From the NCBI GenBank assembly GCA_030849075.1, contig JASAOO010003492.1:1-64000 (forward strand): a DNA stretch of 64,000 nucleotides. The letters run 5' to 3'. Source of the DNA: Zelonia costaricensis. Its lineage: Eukaryota > Euglenozoa > Kinetoplastea > Trypanosomatida > Trypanosomatidae. Positions 58,601 through 64,000 of the stretch are shown one piece after another. Below the pieces are notes generated by a model that was not told the origin of the DNA, did no database searches, and saw only the letters and a program-made list of their open reading frames with translations. The first letter of the stretch is position 1. Every line of letters starts with the position of its first letter. A program made the position numbers and the translations under genes.

Positions 58601-59969
58601 ACAGCTTGCTGCCTATCTGGGCCATCCGGATGTCCACCTCGCGCAGCGTCAGCTCGACGACGGAGCGGTAGAGGTCGATGGCGGGGCAGCTGTCCTTGGT
58701 CAGGAAGACGCGCCCCTCACCCTGCTGGAAGGTGAGGTGCAGGAAGTACGGATGTGCCGCGGCCGCGCCGCCGATGTCGATCTGCGCGACGCACACCTCG
58801 AGCTCCACGCAGCCAATGAAGTTGAAGAACTTCTGCATGAAGGTCGTCGTGAGCATGTTGTGCTCCTGCAGCTTGCGGGCCGCACGCAGCTCCGACGACT
58901 CGTGCCCGTCGTCGCGGCCATTGGCGTCGAGGTCGGCGGCACCGTGCGAGAGGGCGTAGCTGCTAATGGCGCGGAGCACACCCGCCAGCCCCTTCTTCGC
59001 CTGCGCCTCCGCCGACCCCGTAGAGCTGGTACTTGTTCGGCGATCGGCATCACCGCCGCCGGCCTTGCCGCCGCCGGCGTTCGTGCCTGCCTTGCGGTCC
59101 TTGCGCACGTTGCTCTCGCTCGCGGCCTCGTTGGCGGCCGCCGCCGCCCGGGCGAGGTCGAGGTATTTGCCAGTGGCGTTGTACAGGCAGAGCCGCACGC
59201 CGTTCAGGTGCAGCTGCAGCATGCCGGCCCGACTGCGCACGTAAACGTCCGCCACGTCGACCGCCTTCACCTCCTCGTCGCCAAGGCCCTCGGGACGGAC
59301 GTGCGGCTCGGGACGCGCGTGCGCCTCCCGCAACGGCAGCACGATCGGCGAGCTGCTGAACTCCCGCACGCGGGTGCGCCGGGAGCCGGTCGCCGGCGGT
59401 GCCGTAGACGCGGATGCTGCTCCGGTACTGTGCATGCTGGCGGTATCGACCGAGTTGTGCAGTGTCGAGGGGATTCGTTGGTGGAGGGCGGTGGGGGCAC
59501 CGGTGGTGCCGCCGGCGAACGGGTCCACAGGGGATTCGGGCCGGCTGCCTTCCCCCAGGACGACGGCGTCCCCCTCGTCGCCGCTCGCCTCCTCGTCGAG
59601 GCTGCTGCCGTTGCTGTTGTGCTCGTCGAGCTGCACCGACACCTTCTTGCGCTCCTCGTCGACAGCGACAATCGTGCCCTTGACATAGTGCAGGTTGCGA
59701 CGCACGCGGCAGCGGGTGCCGATGAGGGAGTCACCGACCATGTACTCGTGCAAGCGGCTCCATCGGGGGTGGCGGAACCAGAAGCCCCAGAAGGCGAAGG
59801 TGATGTAGCCGTCGACGATGCGGAGGGACAGGTTCTCGGTCTGCAGGCTGAGGCCGCGGAAGAACACGCGGGCCTGCAGCGGGGCGATGTGCAGCCCGGT
59901 GAAGTGGAAGCGGATGTTTTTTGGCAGCACGAGGAAGCGCAGCAGAAACACGACGATCAAGGCGAGCGC
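46617..59969 (-). CDS. Giant bridge-like lipid transfer protein, BLTP1/Csf1/Tweek type; 5' end unresolved
   Basis: 4450 codons are open from 59969 to the TGA at 46617. The readable N-terminus is a hydrophobic anchor (A-L-A-L-I-V-V-F-L-L-R-F-L-V-L) followed by I-R-F-H-F-T-G-L-H-I-A-P-L and L-S-L-R-I-V-D-G-Y-I-T-F-A-F-W, matching the Csf1/BLTP1 start (S-I-R-I-Q-D-G-F-I-I-F in human KIAA1109). At 58265-58330, Y-G-P-W-L-E-Y-C-R-T-Q-L-W-Q-Y-F-L-P-P-N-Y matches the human block Y-G-P-W..L-W-K-F-F-F-P-P. Ser/Pro/Asp-rich disordered inserts (for example the poly-Asp at about 56375-56400) interrupt the beta-groove. The C-terminus has L-R-F-G-G-D-V-S-V-N-T-E. Relatives bridge ER and other membranes and move phospholipids. 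No ATG lies within about 300 nt upstream of the anchor in any frame, so the start is lost near the N at 59972. Confidence 0.87.
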   Translation of the reverse strand, partial: ALALIVVFLLRFLVLPKNIRFHFTGLHIAPLQARVFFRGLSLQTENLSLRIVDGYITFAFWGFWFRHPRWSRLHEYMVGDSLIGTRCRVRRNLHYVKGTIVAVDEERKKVSVQLDEHNSNGSSLDEEASGDEGDAVVLGEGSRPESPVDPFAGGTTGAPTALHQRIPSTLHNSVDTASMHSTGAASASTAPPATGSRRTRVREFSSSPIVLPLREAHARPEPHVRPEGLGDEEVKAVDVADVYVRSRAGMLQLHLNGVRLCLYNATGKYLDLARAAAAANEAASESNVRKDRKAGTNAGGGKAGGGDADRRTSTSSTGSAEAQAKKGLAGVLRAISSYALSHGAADLDANGRDDGHESSELRAARKLQEHNMLTTTFMQKFFNFIGCVELEVCVAQIDIGGAAAAHPYFLHLTFQQGEGRVFLTKDSCPAIDLYRSVVELTLREVDIRMAQIGSKLSKTQVMRKATLLERARLLVSGVAASYDHVPLEASTSSELVEEFGIFMNGKDKGTVHLVCYKDAPNVYAGEAVRRGALPTTGVEVLIDAPVVRYGPWLEYCRTQLWQYFLPPNYLHLQELLFDVGKPRPNAGFELLVMFLRATTVEVPFKRRSIVPSPPFGILDSKRKGTLVATIGEGAQYIQPAFFLLPEEEKQEYQGLFIAKDVTVWANCVLERETILCHAESVQFFLDRQDARVWNGRKLWNILTKLSGVELYWYMVYVDFFLDLLNDWQFSACMYHGMPLTTELFNTVNRAVRDCIPNVKRFEIFVEAGAVIYLNVNSHNVVYADDPNDLAHNVMAILKVQSGRFSMVLPSDQYQLSFENEVARPMEAVAHEVRAFLSLPTSHPLYEEVGSEVPWAYSEVFHMHGLFTMLVPNQSIPLPRDNLDTSTGRTRYHNFFNLDLELMNLRGTLMGTHIKALLDCFQNIFLDNTFTIAPDELFWLLAKLQSHATTGRNKRKEFKQFLEQSQPAGNDMEICVTVRLVDLSATATTSQAPGAPQVNLSTGLLTFTYVKQFAVTDTAVTLTPLTVRFPDRRGNFARNPESSIVVGAITVGLTKHFGRMPLKPKVHEAMEVHVDGVSIEVTAEQLMVVVEVAQTIARHLATEDMMMEAEVAEALSTAELSAEKVVRAGPLRNTTDRRRRYGLRQRHHRVPQSRVPTAYRAPEAPLRPRGSGGPNAFRDSADRNGASDVRFNEDDDDDDRDGSGRRGAGADDDDSAVDDDGDDEYSDGAVEMRQWRSAQRAARMEARRRSLRSGSDSDDNTAHNWAEVNSSNVVIDVQDGSRDEPVGGSATRVPILHGYESDSGHSRKRRRRLFGTADPRASQGSSGDDGHQRRRPFASQVPYDVALGFAKFMEDCNKADDDSRDYGLFFLMVRVGTVNGAVRIGEDGYAALELPLGASMAHSTVNDGNSNKRMSVAVKDAAVQLLMSRGSDAAQRYLPSLRTDSATGKYLEVLSLRSSVCLRQYVAYPFDNSLADHRQRQQRFVEENDYEGLIGFPFDKTTAQCPTTPEHPHTPPPPPPNVGLGVGAAAFPQPQQPATPRGGEATSPTAAPSSAVAVEPATLPRPSAALASPLQHGTPPLASSDARAGGPNMLPLPLIRAASSGAGNKPCATTSAPATSSGTVAQTAGHDADVVSRTSTPNSNSTRVHTQRAGEVEGPSPLQSTFPSLSTSLQADEKERMESSNRFVTCASVTSSPSSSSGSSHMGSADTDSFLNTSSSDSAVGQLLNRAFAGDRDTTSSFGEEPSDARGSTAPSKPGTAKGPTTPGGGGGKGGSPPPRADAGPAAAGAHLFYRSFDKAECDDNGPCAVDYWPPQRPRSTQKIRDRTRFHAQLPIVGFYVNTDGECRAPQFFSYVRRQLLQREEDLFAWARCVADNRERSQNNSTSRHLHVAFLGPVTLLVTPEAAVLAASAVRLVMRVQHSLSERRVGLSREPMTANFSMGASPTTPTPQPRMRLRPRSKKSKARTQQKRWLWESNIVSVALPIIEVKLLTRLPVPAENLPSATAVTDGVYTSTLLVRGLRLLMAENRPPTGEEVAAEASQRMSASVRLDTLALVSQIEWEPMPRVGNLAVKVPDLWYNPDKPTMAVAFVTEVAGKVKRDLWRGADGGASNITAAQVAVHMTRDFADYAQSLLCLIDEVTADVRCRLQSAQRQGAGRLGGPHRQSPASPLQETLDPLSHASAGPLQDMPQRRKGRVVQGKGFIGHVTLILIDAVRDGERIVLNQSDVSRLDIHRPFCNFVVVTPNVLRDRNVHIQGVGEMESVQVRAFPSVLHVLHPRVVKRGLGIVTSTVQSPKARSSRTPAFEQPLQPNPSTTVGGLLMQSSVDMSVTVDTPTAAPAQADVEQRPLVFIYDGTFTVRRLDVRVQQADTNYLQLVGTDLTGCAESRAEAVGSRECVLTEALTQTISETLKARLRYKANRARERAKRSRYPAPPQTTEQLHLRSSASFFAQQMQVNYVADCVLESIVRDTAAPLPSSSPHLRTNRVFSAVISGVGLVAQFAQQHLTKGDQVNLQMMVRSSEFESPYCIRTAETLHPQVHLLIASWRRAVSALQRSLRLGSAADRLGVPMNLRRGSSGGVSRAAAPQSSAVTIQVQATSITGFVGLPQGIVQKFLLPQISCFTTTSSSGHANLKLHLHPFTITSHNTPREKYRVVLPHVYLLYAHDPIKMLCNVSIGTVAFTLTPLFINHSLLTYEKLMNDVAAIMATPQMGDDDTVSPAAPDEPLRRETSSYASSAHSTGRGHRPASRVPLSPTEANPLSDAESLGKGTGSRRDRRRRGTQAPGDLDHHALLSAPGRDGRDRGAAQPAPPASPNHHRRRQSFLFLLQGVRLSYLTSMTTLRFTIRALNATADTTEGAARHTLHWVVHVANAQAALVDRDDHDQMVATFNTLSQTNRAAASPTGTATAGGRDAPTSATSNYGGARASASSRAGTDTATAMKVAHPLSGFLWGSVAVSLTLSSGKIDENRAKAVLAESTSLLSYSEELQKALLDSLTHSTSTWELALYEPLVVVRIGLDHLVKQCIRETEEDIRVMKEAAYEADFSASLRLRQHKRFQHLQEQKRRLDGLIRKAERERRAKLRSMTERVVSDVTQRRGGITLDADDTSMLTNFFNIRRAHKIVASVTNFMVVLPFGDAAYRSVLEELPDTFACGKADRHIHSALCLNRRRFIPSFALKLKMNDVSFICNLEVVKHMVPVLVANGRQQQRNDSMFANAGAAEQGYTTSLLFYGRLLALHSHVYFTDGVPLDASTELVDLLRDMPVLGGQGVLSCYSSEEHQRSLNRISVSSVEAPLRIEKRNHTMHVGVVVDVSEPKAQVSSRALSIVRELTQEQAITPLLAHVRPRRRRPTPRSERPAGSAAADAGGGDGGGSQASPQSAQEEAPLPPKEPLSLHLDITGRLEASELAVFCYTNPEKWRAQPVPGAGVGVGARGSAGGGGGVGTGGRAGHARSAYANPRSLRTASSVPAPRRRVAFETPATQNNRVRAARNAQAAAGANGGNVVGGAADGGEGGGRGGGAGDGMIDFNTNDRFLIMSIPLPGITLRTVVRQGRRETSEDTAVVLIEVRAGAVELSPSITALAQEVEMCAASHEASRTERTKKILSLVQALEQTVPQLCVPLHCPLVEVLLPMPRAFQAALSKARMDNIVRLRREIPSSRSRSGASAAAALVLDRTAAIKKPKARGLLAVHLNISDFRLIFNSEPVSSTLFTVYLDRGGSINLVLKLFRRSDGNERFVNKFPDSSLVVTMRRVRAECQTKLEVKSLEVSLPEAEVTVSRRSGALGLVDTVAVFFPFNVEGNEPNLTMRLQHVSQLFLVVDLWSITTSETLKTVRQLFRRGATGSLIARSVAGAQLAQQMAKGPTLLPAKQRGAQEHRTLLYSGLARAVCFFDLGAGSTHSFTIAAANAVAESAKHGSGYSVSLFMGRISNISIRSEGVLSGGMQVGDVMAKAFVIQNADGTGVFARSPEQRTFREALLVQQLHVNFKERQLKDVFECKVGSFSGNSMDGVGEEEFTTTDLDVSLYRGTLGVTPSTVPAGLSFLRNISSIVAEQRRVAAMRMQEKMLAIQTFHSVAGRVSAVVKELQQPVWMASDASTPNRSRATSESSVSTQAARARIPFMGNSLLRVPCGQMRVSLEETSVLLGAIASGEAVAGCVVLSFPKARLSFAECPCDDYRAAKKVLVIETHNLEVFRPGNPRVVVMGFQGVNHFEFYTRQVLGSPEVGFTLTLQQTHPWTGNPRFRDFEEMISLVKSFTDKKNADVFQQFGRVDTVNFDSDTQSPTTRRSSGTSVTAVPSLANAQLRRSPSLAMEASVSGTDGTEVIAGGDGGAPAAVVADTRTLKALRSSKFSPQLRFGGDVSVNTEVILNWLGVTEKMLPHVVHVKLCDALEKLLYRLAELASERVTEAERSERPPVGDGTSGEPAATGRPRALVDSPPPFTPQTPEARQLRY

Positions 59970-62016
59970 CCNCCGGGGCGGCCCCCCCCCCCCCCCCAAC
60001 AAAGAGCGACAAGCGAGGTCTGGGTGAGAGGGAGGAGCGCCTGCTCTGCGCTCCGTGCACCGCACACGGTGCGGAAAGCAGCGATGAAGGTGCGCTTGTG
60101 GGCAGCACCAGCAACAGCGGCGGCAGCAGCAGCAGCACGCTTGGCTCAGCCTTGTCAGCGCTCCTTACGGTCCAGGTACTTCGGGGCACGCCGCGGAAGG
60201 GGGGGGGGGCCTAGGCAGCGAGACACGGGGTGATCTGCAACACACCGAGGGAAGAGAGGGGCAACACACAAAAAAACGCAGAAAGTGGGCACAGGAAGGG
60301 GAAAAGGGAGAAAAGGGAAGACGGCCCGTACCGTCAGAGACACACACAACTACACACACACACAGAAAGCGACCGAGAGCGGTCGCACCGCAACTGCAAG
60401 CGCTGAACCGCCAGCAGTAAACCAGCGTCAAGCGCCACGAGGGGCGCCGAGGCACGGCCAAACACGGAGGCAACGGCCCACACAGCAATCAAAGTCAGGA
60501 AGCGCGCAAGTTCACGCACAGAAGTCGAGGCAGAGAAGAGCAAATGGAAAAGAAGGAGTGGAGGGAGGGAGAAGGCCGACGTGTGCACTCTCAGCACGAG
60601 AAGAAAGCGCACACACGAGTACACACGAGTTCAAAGGCACACAACAAACGCGCGACTTGAGGAGGGGGAGGGGAACACGGAGAGTCACACTGGCCGGTGC
60701 GCCGTCGCCGTGCGATTGCGTGTGTCTGTCTGTGAAGAAGTTTGTTGGTTTGGGTCGCTGCGTGTGTGTGCTCAACGGAGGTGCGGCTCCAGGGAGGGGG
60801 CAAGGCGGGGAGTCGGCGAAACGGCGCACGACGTTGCGAGCGGCCTGCACAGAGCGGCACGGCTTCTCGAGAAGGGAAAGAAGAAAAGAAAAGGGCAGAA
60901 CGAGTGTGCACAACCAGCGATGGGCTCGACACTCTCCGGCAACACCGCGGGCCGCGAAAGGAAAGTAGGCGAGAGCGAGCGCGCGGAGAAAGCGGGGCAC
61001 GGCCGTGCTAGAGGTGAGGTGCGACAAAGGCGAGTGACCTGGGATGGAGGTATAGAAGACCGAACCGGCACGCAGAGTGCGAACAACACACCAGCGGTCA
61101 ACAGCGTTCAGACAACGGTGAGCGCCGCCACGCACAAGGGGCAACAAAAAAGGGAGCGGCGGCAACGCCAGATATGATGGCGGTCACGCAGCACGCCCCA
61201 GTCGCGCGAACGAGGAATAGGCACACACCGAGGGGGGGGGGGCGGTGAAGTGGGCGATGCCCGGTGAGGAACGCAGCAGCAGCAACAACAGCGGATCTAC
61301 AGCGAGGGGTGGGAGGTGACCGGCCAGGAAGCGAGGCGGAGAGAGAGAAAGGAGAAAGGAATGACAGCGGAGGTGGCGGAAGGTGGCACCTGCAGGCTAC
61401 GGTACGACAGCACAATTGCAATGAGGAAGTGATGCACTCCGCACACACACACACACACACACGTAAGCGGGCGCGACGGCTGGATAGCGGAGTCAGCCCG
61501 CCGCCACAGCGCACCTGAAGCTCTAACGGTGCACACTCACGGGGGTTCTTGACGGCGTATGTGCTGTTGTTCAACTCCGTCGAGAAGTTGACTGTGTGCA
61601 TGTGTGTTCGTTTGTGTCCATGTGTGTATGTGTCACAGGAGGAGGCGGTGCACGTGACGTGCATGCGCGACGCGTTGGTGAGAAGCAACCAAAAGAGAAG
61701 AAGCAATGGCAGAGGAGGCACGTGGATGGTTAAAGACGGACACGCACGGGAAGCTGCATTACGCCGTGGTCGGGCCACGATGCTGTCTGCTGGTCGCCCC
61801 GCACTCGGGTCCTGGCAACGTGGAACCCCCCCCCCCAGCGCGCCAATGGGGTGCTCGCTCTCACACCGCGTCCCCAGCGATGCAGTGGCCGCACGTAATT
61901 GTCTTTCGTTTCACTTGTGTGCGTCTGCTCGCTGCCGGCACACCACTCAAGCGGAAGCAAACACACATACACACGCGCGTGTTCGTGGTCGTCAGCGATC
62001 CCACCGACTAAACACC
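59970..62016 (-). other. Long spacer (2 kb) upstream of the giant gene, with an ambiguous base and C run
   Basis: An N at 59972 and 16 C at 59982-59997 abut the giant gene's N-terminus; the true start codon is probably missing or mis-assembled here. An 11-base G run lies at about 60199-60209. CA repeats (TG in sense) lie at 60337-60364 (interrupted) and 61442-61462, the latter in the likely 3' UTR of the RGG gene. No RNA gene or further CDS seen. Confidence 0.5.
61442..61462. repeat. (CA)10 microsatellite in the RGG-gene 3' flank
   Basis: CA repeat on the plus strand, TG in sense, about 560 nt after the RGG-protein stop. Confidence 0.95.
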
Positions 62017-62775
62017 TTACTTGGGCTTCGCTAAGGCCGGGCGCTTCGCAGGCGGAGCCACAGCGTTGTCGCCGTCGCTGCCGCTGCTGCCCTCCTCGTC
62101 TTCGCCATCGCTGCCCTCGGAGGCGGAGTCCTCCAACGCAAACCGCGACCGCTTCGTCCCCGCCACGGTGGCCTGCGCTTTCACCAGGGCCTGCGCGTCG
62201 CGGTCGCGCTCGAGGTCGGCGTACTGCCGGGCCACGGCTTTGGCCGACACGCCACTGCCGGTGACGCTGCCCGCGTTGCGGCCGCGGTTGGTGTTGGGGA
62301 TTGCACGACTGCGGTGCAGCTGCGCGTACGTCTCCTGCTCCGACGCGGTGAAGGCGCCGCCCTTCTTCTGCACGCTGCTGAAAAACAAGATGCTGCCGCC
62401 CTCCGTCGGCGCGCTGCCGGAGCGGACGACGGAGGCGCCGTGTTGGGCGGGCTGCGCCTGCACCGCGTCGTGCGGCGTCACGTGCGAGGAGAGCTTCGTC
62501 CGTGGCCCGTCCTCCATGAGCGACATGGTAGACGCGTGCAGGCCGCCGCGCCCGTTGTACGGCCGCTGATCCGCGCCACCAGGGCCGCCATAGAAGCGCT
62601 GCCCCTGCCCTCGACCCCCGCGACCTTCGGTGAGGTCGCCGCCGCCACCTCGGTGGGGCAGGAAGACGCTGCCGTACTGCCCGCCGCGCCCGCGTGCACT
62701 GGGGCTGCTGCTGCCACGCATGGGTTGGCCAACGTAGTGTGACGCGCCCGACCACTGCGGCTGCCGGTCCGACAT
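62017..62775 (-). CDS. RGG-rich, probably RNA-binding or nuclear protein
   Basis: 252 aa from the ATG at 62775; the frame extends upstream to 63009 only through a translated C/T tract. Residues about 20-75 are Gly/Arg-rich with several R-G-G and R-G-R units (A-R-G-R-G-G-Q-Y, E-G-R-G-G-R-G-Q-G, Y-N-G-R-G-G-L), typical of RNA-binding RGG tracts and PRMT substrates. The middle contains G-S-I-L-F-F-S-S-V-Q-K-K-G-G and a helix (V-A-R-Q-Y-A-D-L-E-R-D-R-D-A-Q-A-L). The C-terminus has an acidic Ser/Asp/Glu stretch and a basic end (P-P-A-K-R-P-A-L-A-K-P-K) that could be a nuclear signal. No folded RNA-binding domain is visible. A link to the arginine methyltransferase at 10364-11467 is possible but speculative. 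Confidence 0.75.
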   Translation of the reverse strand: MSDRQPQWSGASHYVGQPMRGSSSPSARGRGGQYGSVFLPHRGGGGDLTEGRGGRGQGQRFYGGPGGADQRPYNGRGGLHASTMSLMEDGPRTKLSSHVTPHDAVQAQPAQHGASVVRSGSAPTEGGSILFFSSVQKKGGAFTASEQETYAQLHRSRAIPNTNRGRNAGSVTGSGVSAKAVARQYADLERDRDAQALVKAQATVAGTKRSRFALEDSASEGSDGEDEEGSSGSDGDNAVAPPAKRPALAKPK

Positions 62776-63158
62776 CACGGTGAGTGCCGCTACAGCCGCA
62801 CGCGGCAGGCAGGAAGGGGGTGGCTGCGGGGGGGAGGGGGGGGGGCTCGCGATGAGTGAGTAGAGGCACTCGGCTGCATCGATGTGTGTGTGCGTGTGTG
62901 TGGGGGGGATAGGAGATGGGTACGTGACGGAGGTGGCGCGTGCGTGAGGATGGAGAAGCGGTAAAGGCAAGCAGTTGGAAGGAGATGCCGTGGGGGGACA
63001 CGGAAGCACGCCAACGACGTCTCATATCATCACGTGTGTGCACGCGGTGCCGTTGATTGGCGTGCGTTTCCTTCTCCGTGTGTTTTCTCGTTGAGGTTTG
63101 CGGTGTTCGCGCTGATCACGAGCGCTGCCGTCGATGGGTGCTCCTGTCCTCCGTTGCC
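62776..63158 (-). other. Spacer upstream of the RGG gene
   Basis: No gene. In sense: C/T tract (about 62903-62935), CA repeat (62884-62902), then ATCGATGCAG with AG at 62875-62874. A second C tract with GCAG follows nearer the ATG. Confidence 0.5.
62874..62935 (-). promoter_or_regulatory. RGG-gene acceptor region: polypyrimidine tract, CA repeat, AG
   Basis: The third case in the window of C/T tract, then CA repeat, then first AG (62875-62874). The leader from here would be about 100 nt and contains a further C tract with GCAG. Confidence 0.5.
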
Positions 63159-64000
63159 TCACCCCGCCTCGCCGCTAGGTGGCGGTGCAAGCGGCAGGCA
63201 GTACAGCGTCGACCAGCACGTGGCACCATCGCTGCTCACCACGTACAGGCAGTCGGCGCCGCCCCCACCCACAGCGACGGCGCGCAGCTGCGTGTCGGGC
63301 AGGGTGTACGTGCACAGCTCCGTCCCGTCGCGGCCCAGCTCTATCACCACCCCCCTCCAGCGGCGCGCCAGCATCCGCCTACGCGCAGGCGACCTCAGGT
63401 GCCTCGTACATGGTGACATACACGCGCCCCGTGGTGGGGTGCACAGCCACCGCGGAAGGTCCCATGCTGCCCTGGAAGCGCGCGAAGACGGAGCCGGCGT
63501 ACCACGCACCACCGTCGCGAGGCACGTAGCGCAGCACGCGGTTCTCGCCCATCTCCGTCACGTACACGCAGCCGTCCAAGCTCACCGCAATGCCGGTGGG
63601 CTGGGCGAGTCCAGAGCTTTGCAGCGCGACTACGGTCGTGCGGCCGTGCGCGGTGCGGTAGAAGGCGCCGTGGTGCTGTGCGAAGGAGGACTCCGCCTCA
63701 AGCCCCGCATCGGTGAAGAAGAGCTCGCCATCGAGCGGGCTGACCGCGAGCGCCGCCGGGGCACGGAAGCTGGCACGTGCCGCTCCGCGCGCTCCTGCGG
63801 CAGCATCACCATCACCGCCGACGTGTTGCTCGAGCACGAGCGGCTGCAGCTCCACCTCCGCCACCGCGGCCCCCTCCCCGCCGCCCTCTTGGGCGTCTGC
63901 CGGCTCACGGCGTGCGTGCGGCAGTGGTCCCGGACAGCGCATGACGCTGCACAGCGACGGGCAGGTCGCCACCCACTCGTCTGCGTCGCCCGCTGTCGGT
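63159..64000 (-). CDS. Beta-propeller (NHL/SMP-30-like) protein, 5' partial, apparent frameshift
   Basis: The reading frame is open from the window edge at 64000, so the start lies outside. From there to a TAG at 63379-63381 it encodes NHL-type blades (A-L-A-V-S-P-L-D-G-E-L-F-F-T-D-A-G; G-I-A-V-S-L-D-G-C-V-Y-V-T-E-M-G-E-N-R-V-L-R-Y; A-V-A-V-H-P-T-T-G-R-V-Y-V-T). In the frame displaced by one base, propeller sequence continues (V-V-I-E-L-G-R-D-G-T; L-R-A-V-A-V-G-G-G-G-A-D-C-L-Y-V-V) to a TGA at 63159. One extra base (or two missing) between about 63380 and 63512 would explain it: either a sequencing error or a real lesion. NHL propellers bind proteins or small ligands; here the function is unknown. 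Confidence 0.75.

Noticed and set aside
46617..60233. Very long open frames on the plus strand antisense to the giant gene (for example 51900-54707 and 57480-60233)
   Set aside because: They mirror the GC-rich third positions of the minus-strand gene, read as Arg/Ala/Val/His-rich low-complexity sequence and show no domain.
1..64000. CRISPR arrays, insertion sequences, retroposons or viral genes
   Set aside because: No regularly spaced repeats, no reverse transcriptase or transposase sequence and no long terminal or inverted repeats were seen; only microsatellites and homopolymers.

Overview
The window looks like nuclear DNA of a trypanosomatid flagellate, most likely a Leishmaniinae species (Leishmania, Leptomonas, Crithidia and relatives). 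It is GC-rich. It has 24 intronless protein genes, all on the minus strand, separated by 0.4-2.1 kb of pyrimidine-rich, low-complexity spacer. That layout is what a single polycistronic transcription unit with trans-splicing would give. Neighbouring genes are functionally unrelated, as expected for these organisms. From memory, the set PRMT6 - PEX6 - eIF1A resembles the start of Leishmania chromosome 16 and the matching part of T. brucei chromosome 5; I could not check this.

Layout from left to right (transcription runs right to left). Positions 1-2546 hold no gene I can support. Then come a secreted LRR protein of the PSA/proteophosphoglycan type, a second LRR protein, histone chaperone ASF1, mitoribosomal uL15m, an adenylate kinase with a Dpy-30-like N-terminus, PRMT6-like arginine methyltransferase, a 2OG-Fe(II) prolyl-hydroxylase-like oxygenase, a DEAD-box helicase, peroxin PEX6, an unknown protein, a Kelch (KLHDC4-like) protein, a tiny Cys-containing protein, an unknown 344-aa protein, a MORN plus multi-membrane-span protein, a HAD-APH fusion that looks catalytically dead, a large probably mitochondrial protein, a small cytoskeleton-like protein, a JMJD8-like JmjC protein, eIF1A, a Pro-rich protein, mitoribosomal bL17m, a giant 4450-codon BLTP1/Csf1-type bridge lipid-transfer protein, an RGG-rich protein, and a beta-propeller (NHL-like) gene that is frame-broken and runs off the right edge.

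Start codons were chosen by requiring ATG, family alignment from memory, and position relative to the nearest polypyrimidine tract plus AG (candidate spliced-leader acceptor). In several cases (PRMT6, 2OG oxygenase, PEX6, Kelch, the 826-aa protein) the candidate acceptor falls downstream of longer in-frame extensions and so supports the shorter start.

The most interesting items are: the HAD-APH double pseudoenzyme; the BLTP1-like giant whose start codon is lost at an ambiguous base next to a 16-base C run; a JMJD8-like protein; the MORN-multispan architecture; and a tendency of dinucleotide repeats to be strand-polarised (CA in the sense strand near 5' leaders, TG in the sense strand in 3' flanks), with three CA repeats lying exactly between the polypyrimidine tract and the first AG. 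Two ambiguous bases (27838 and 59972) both abut long G/C homopolymers and mark weak assembly points.
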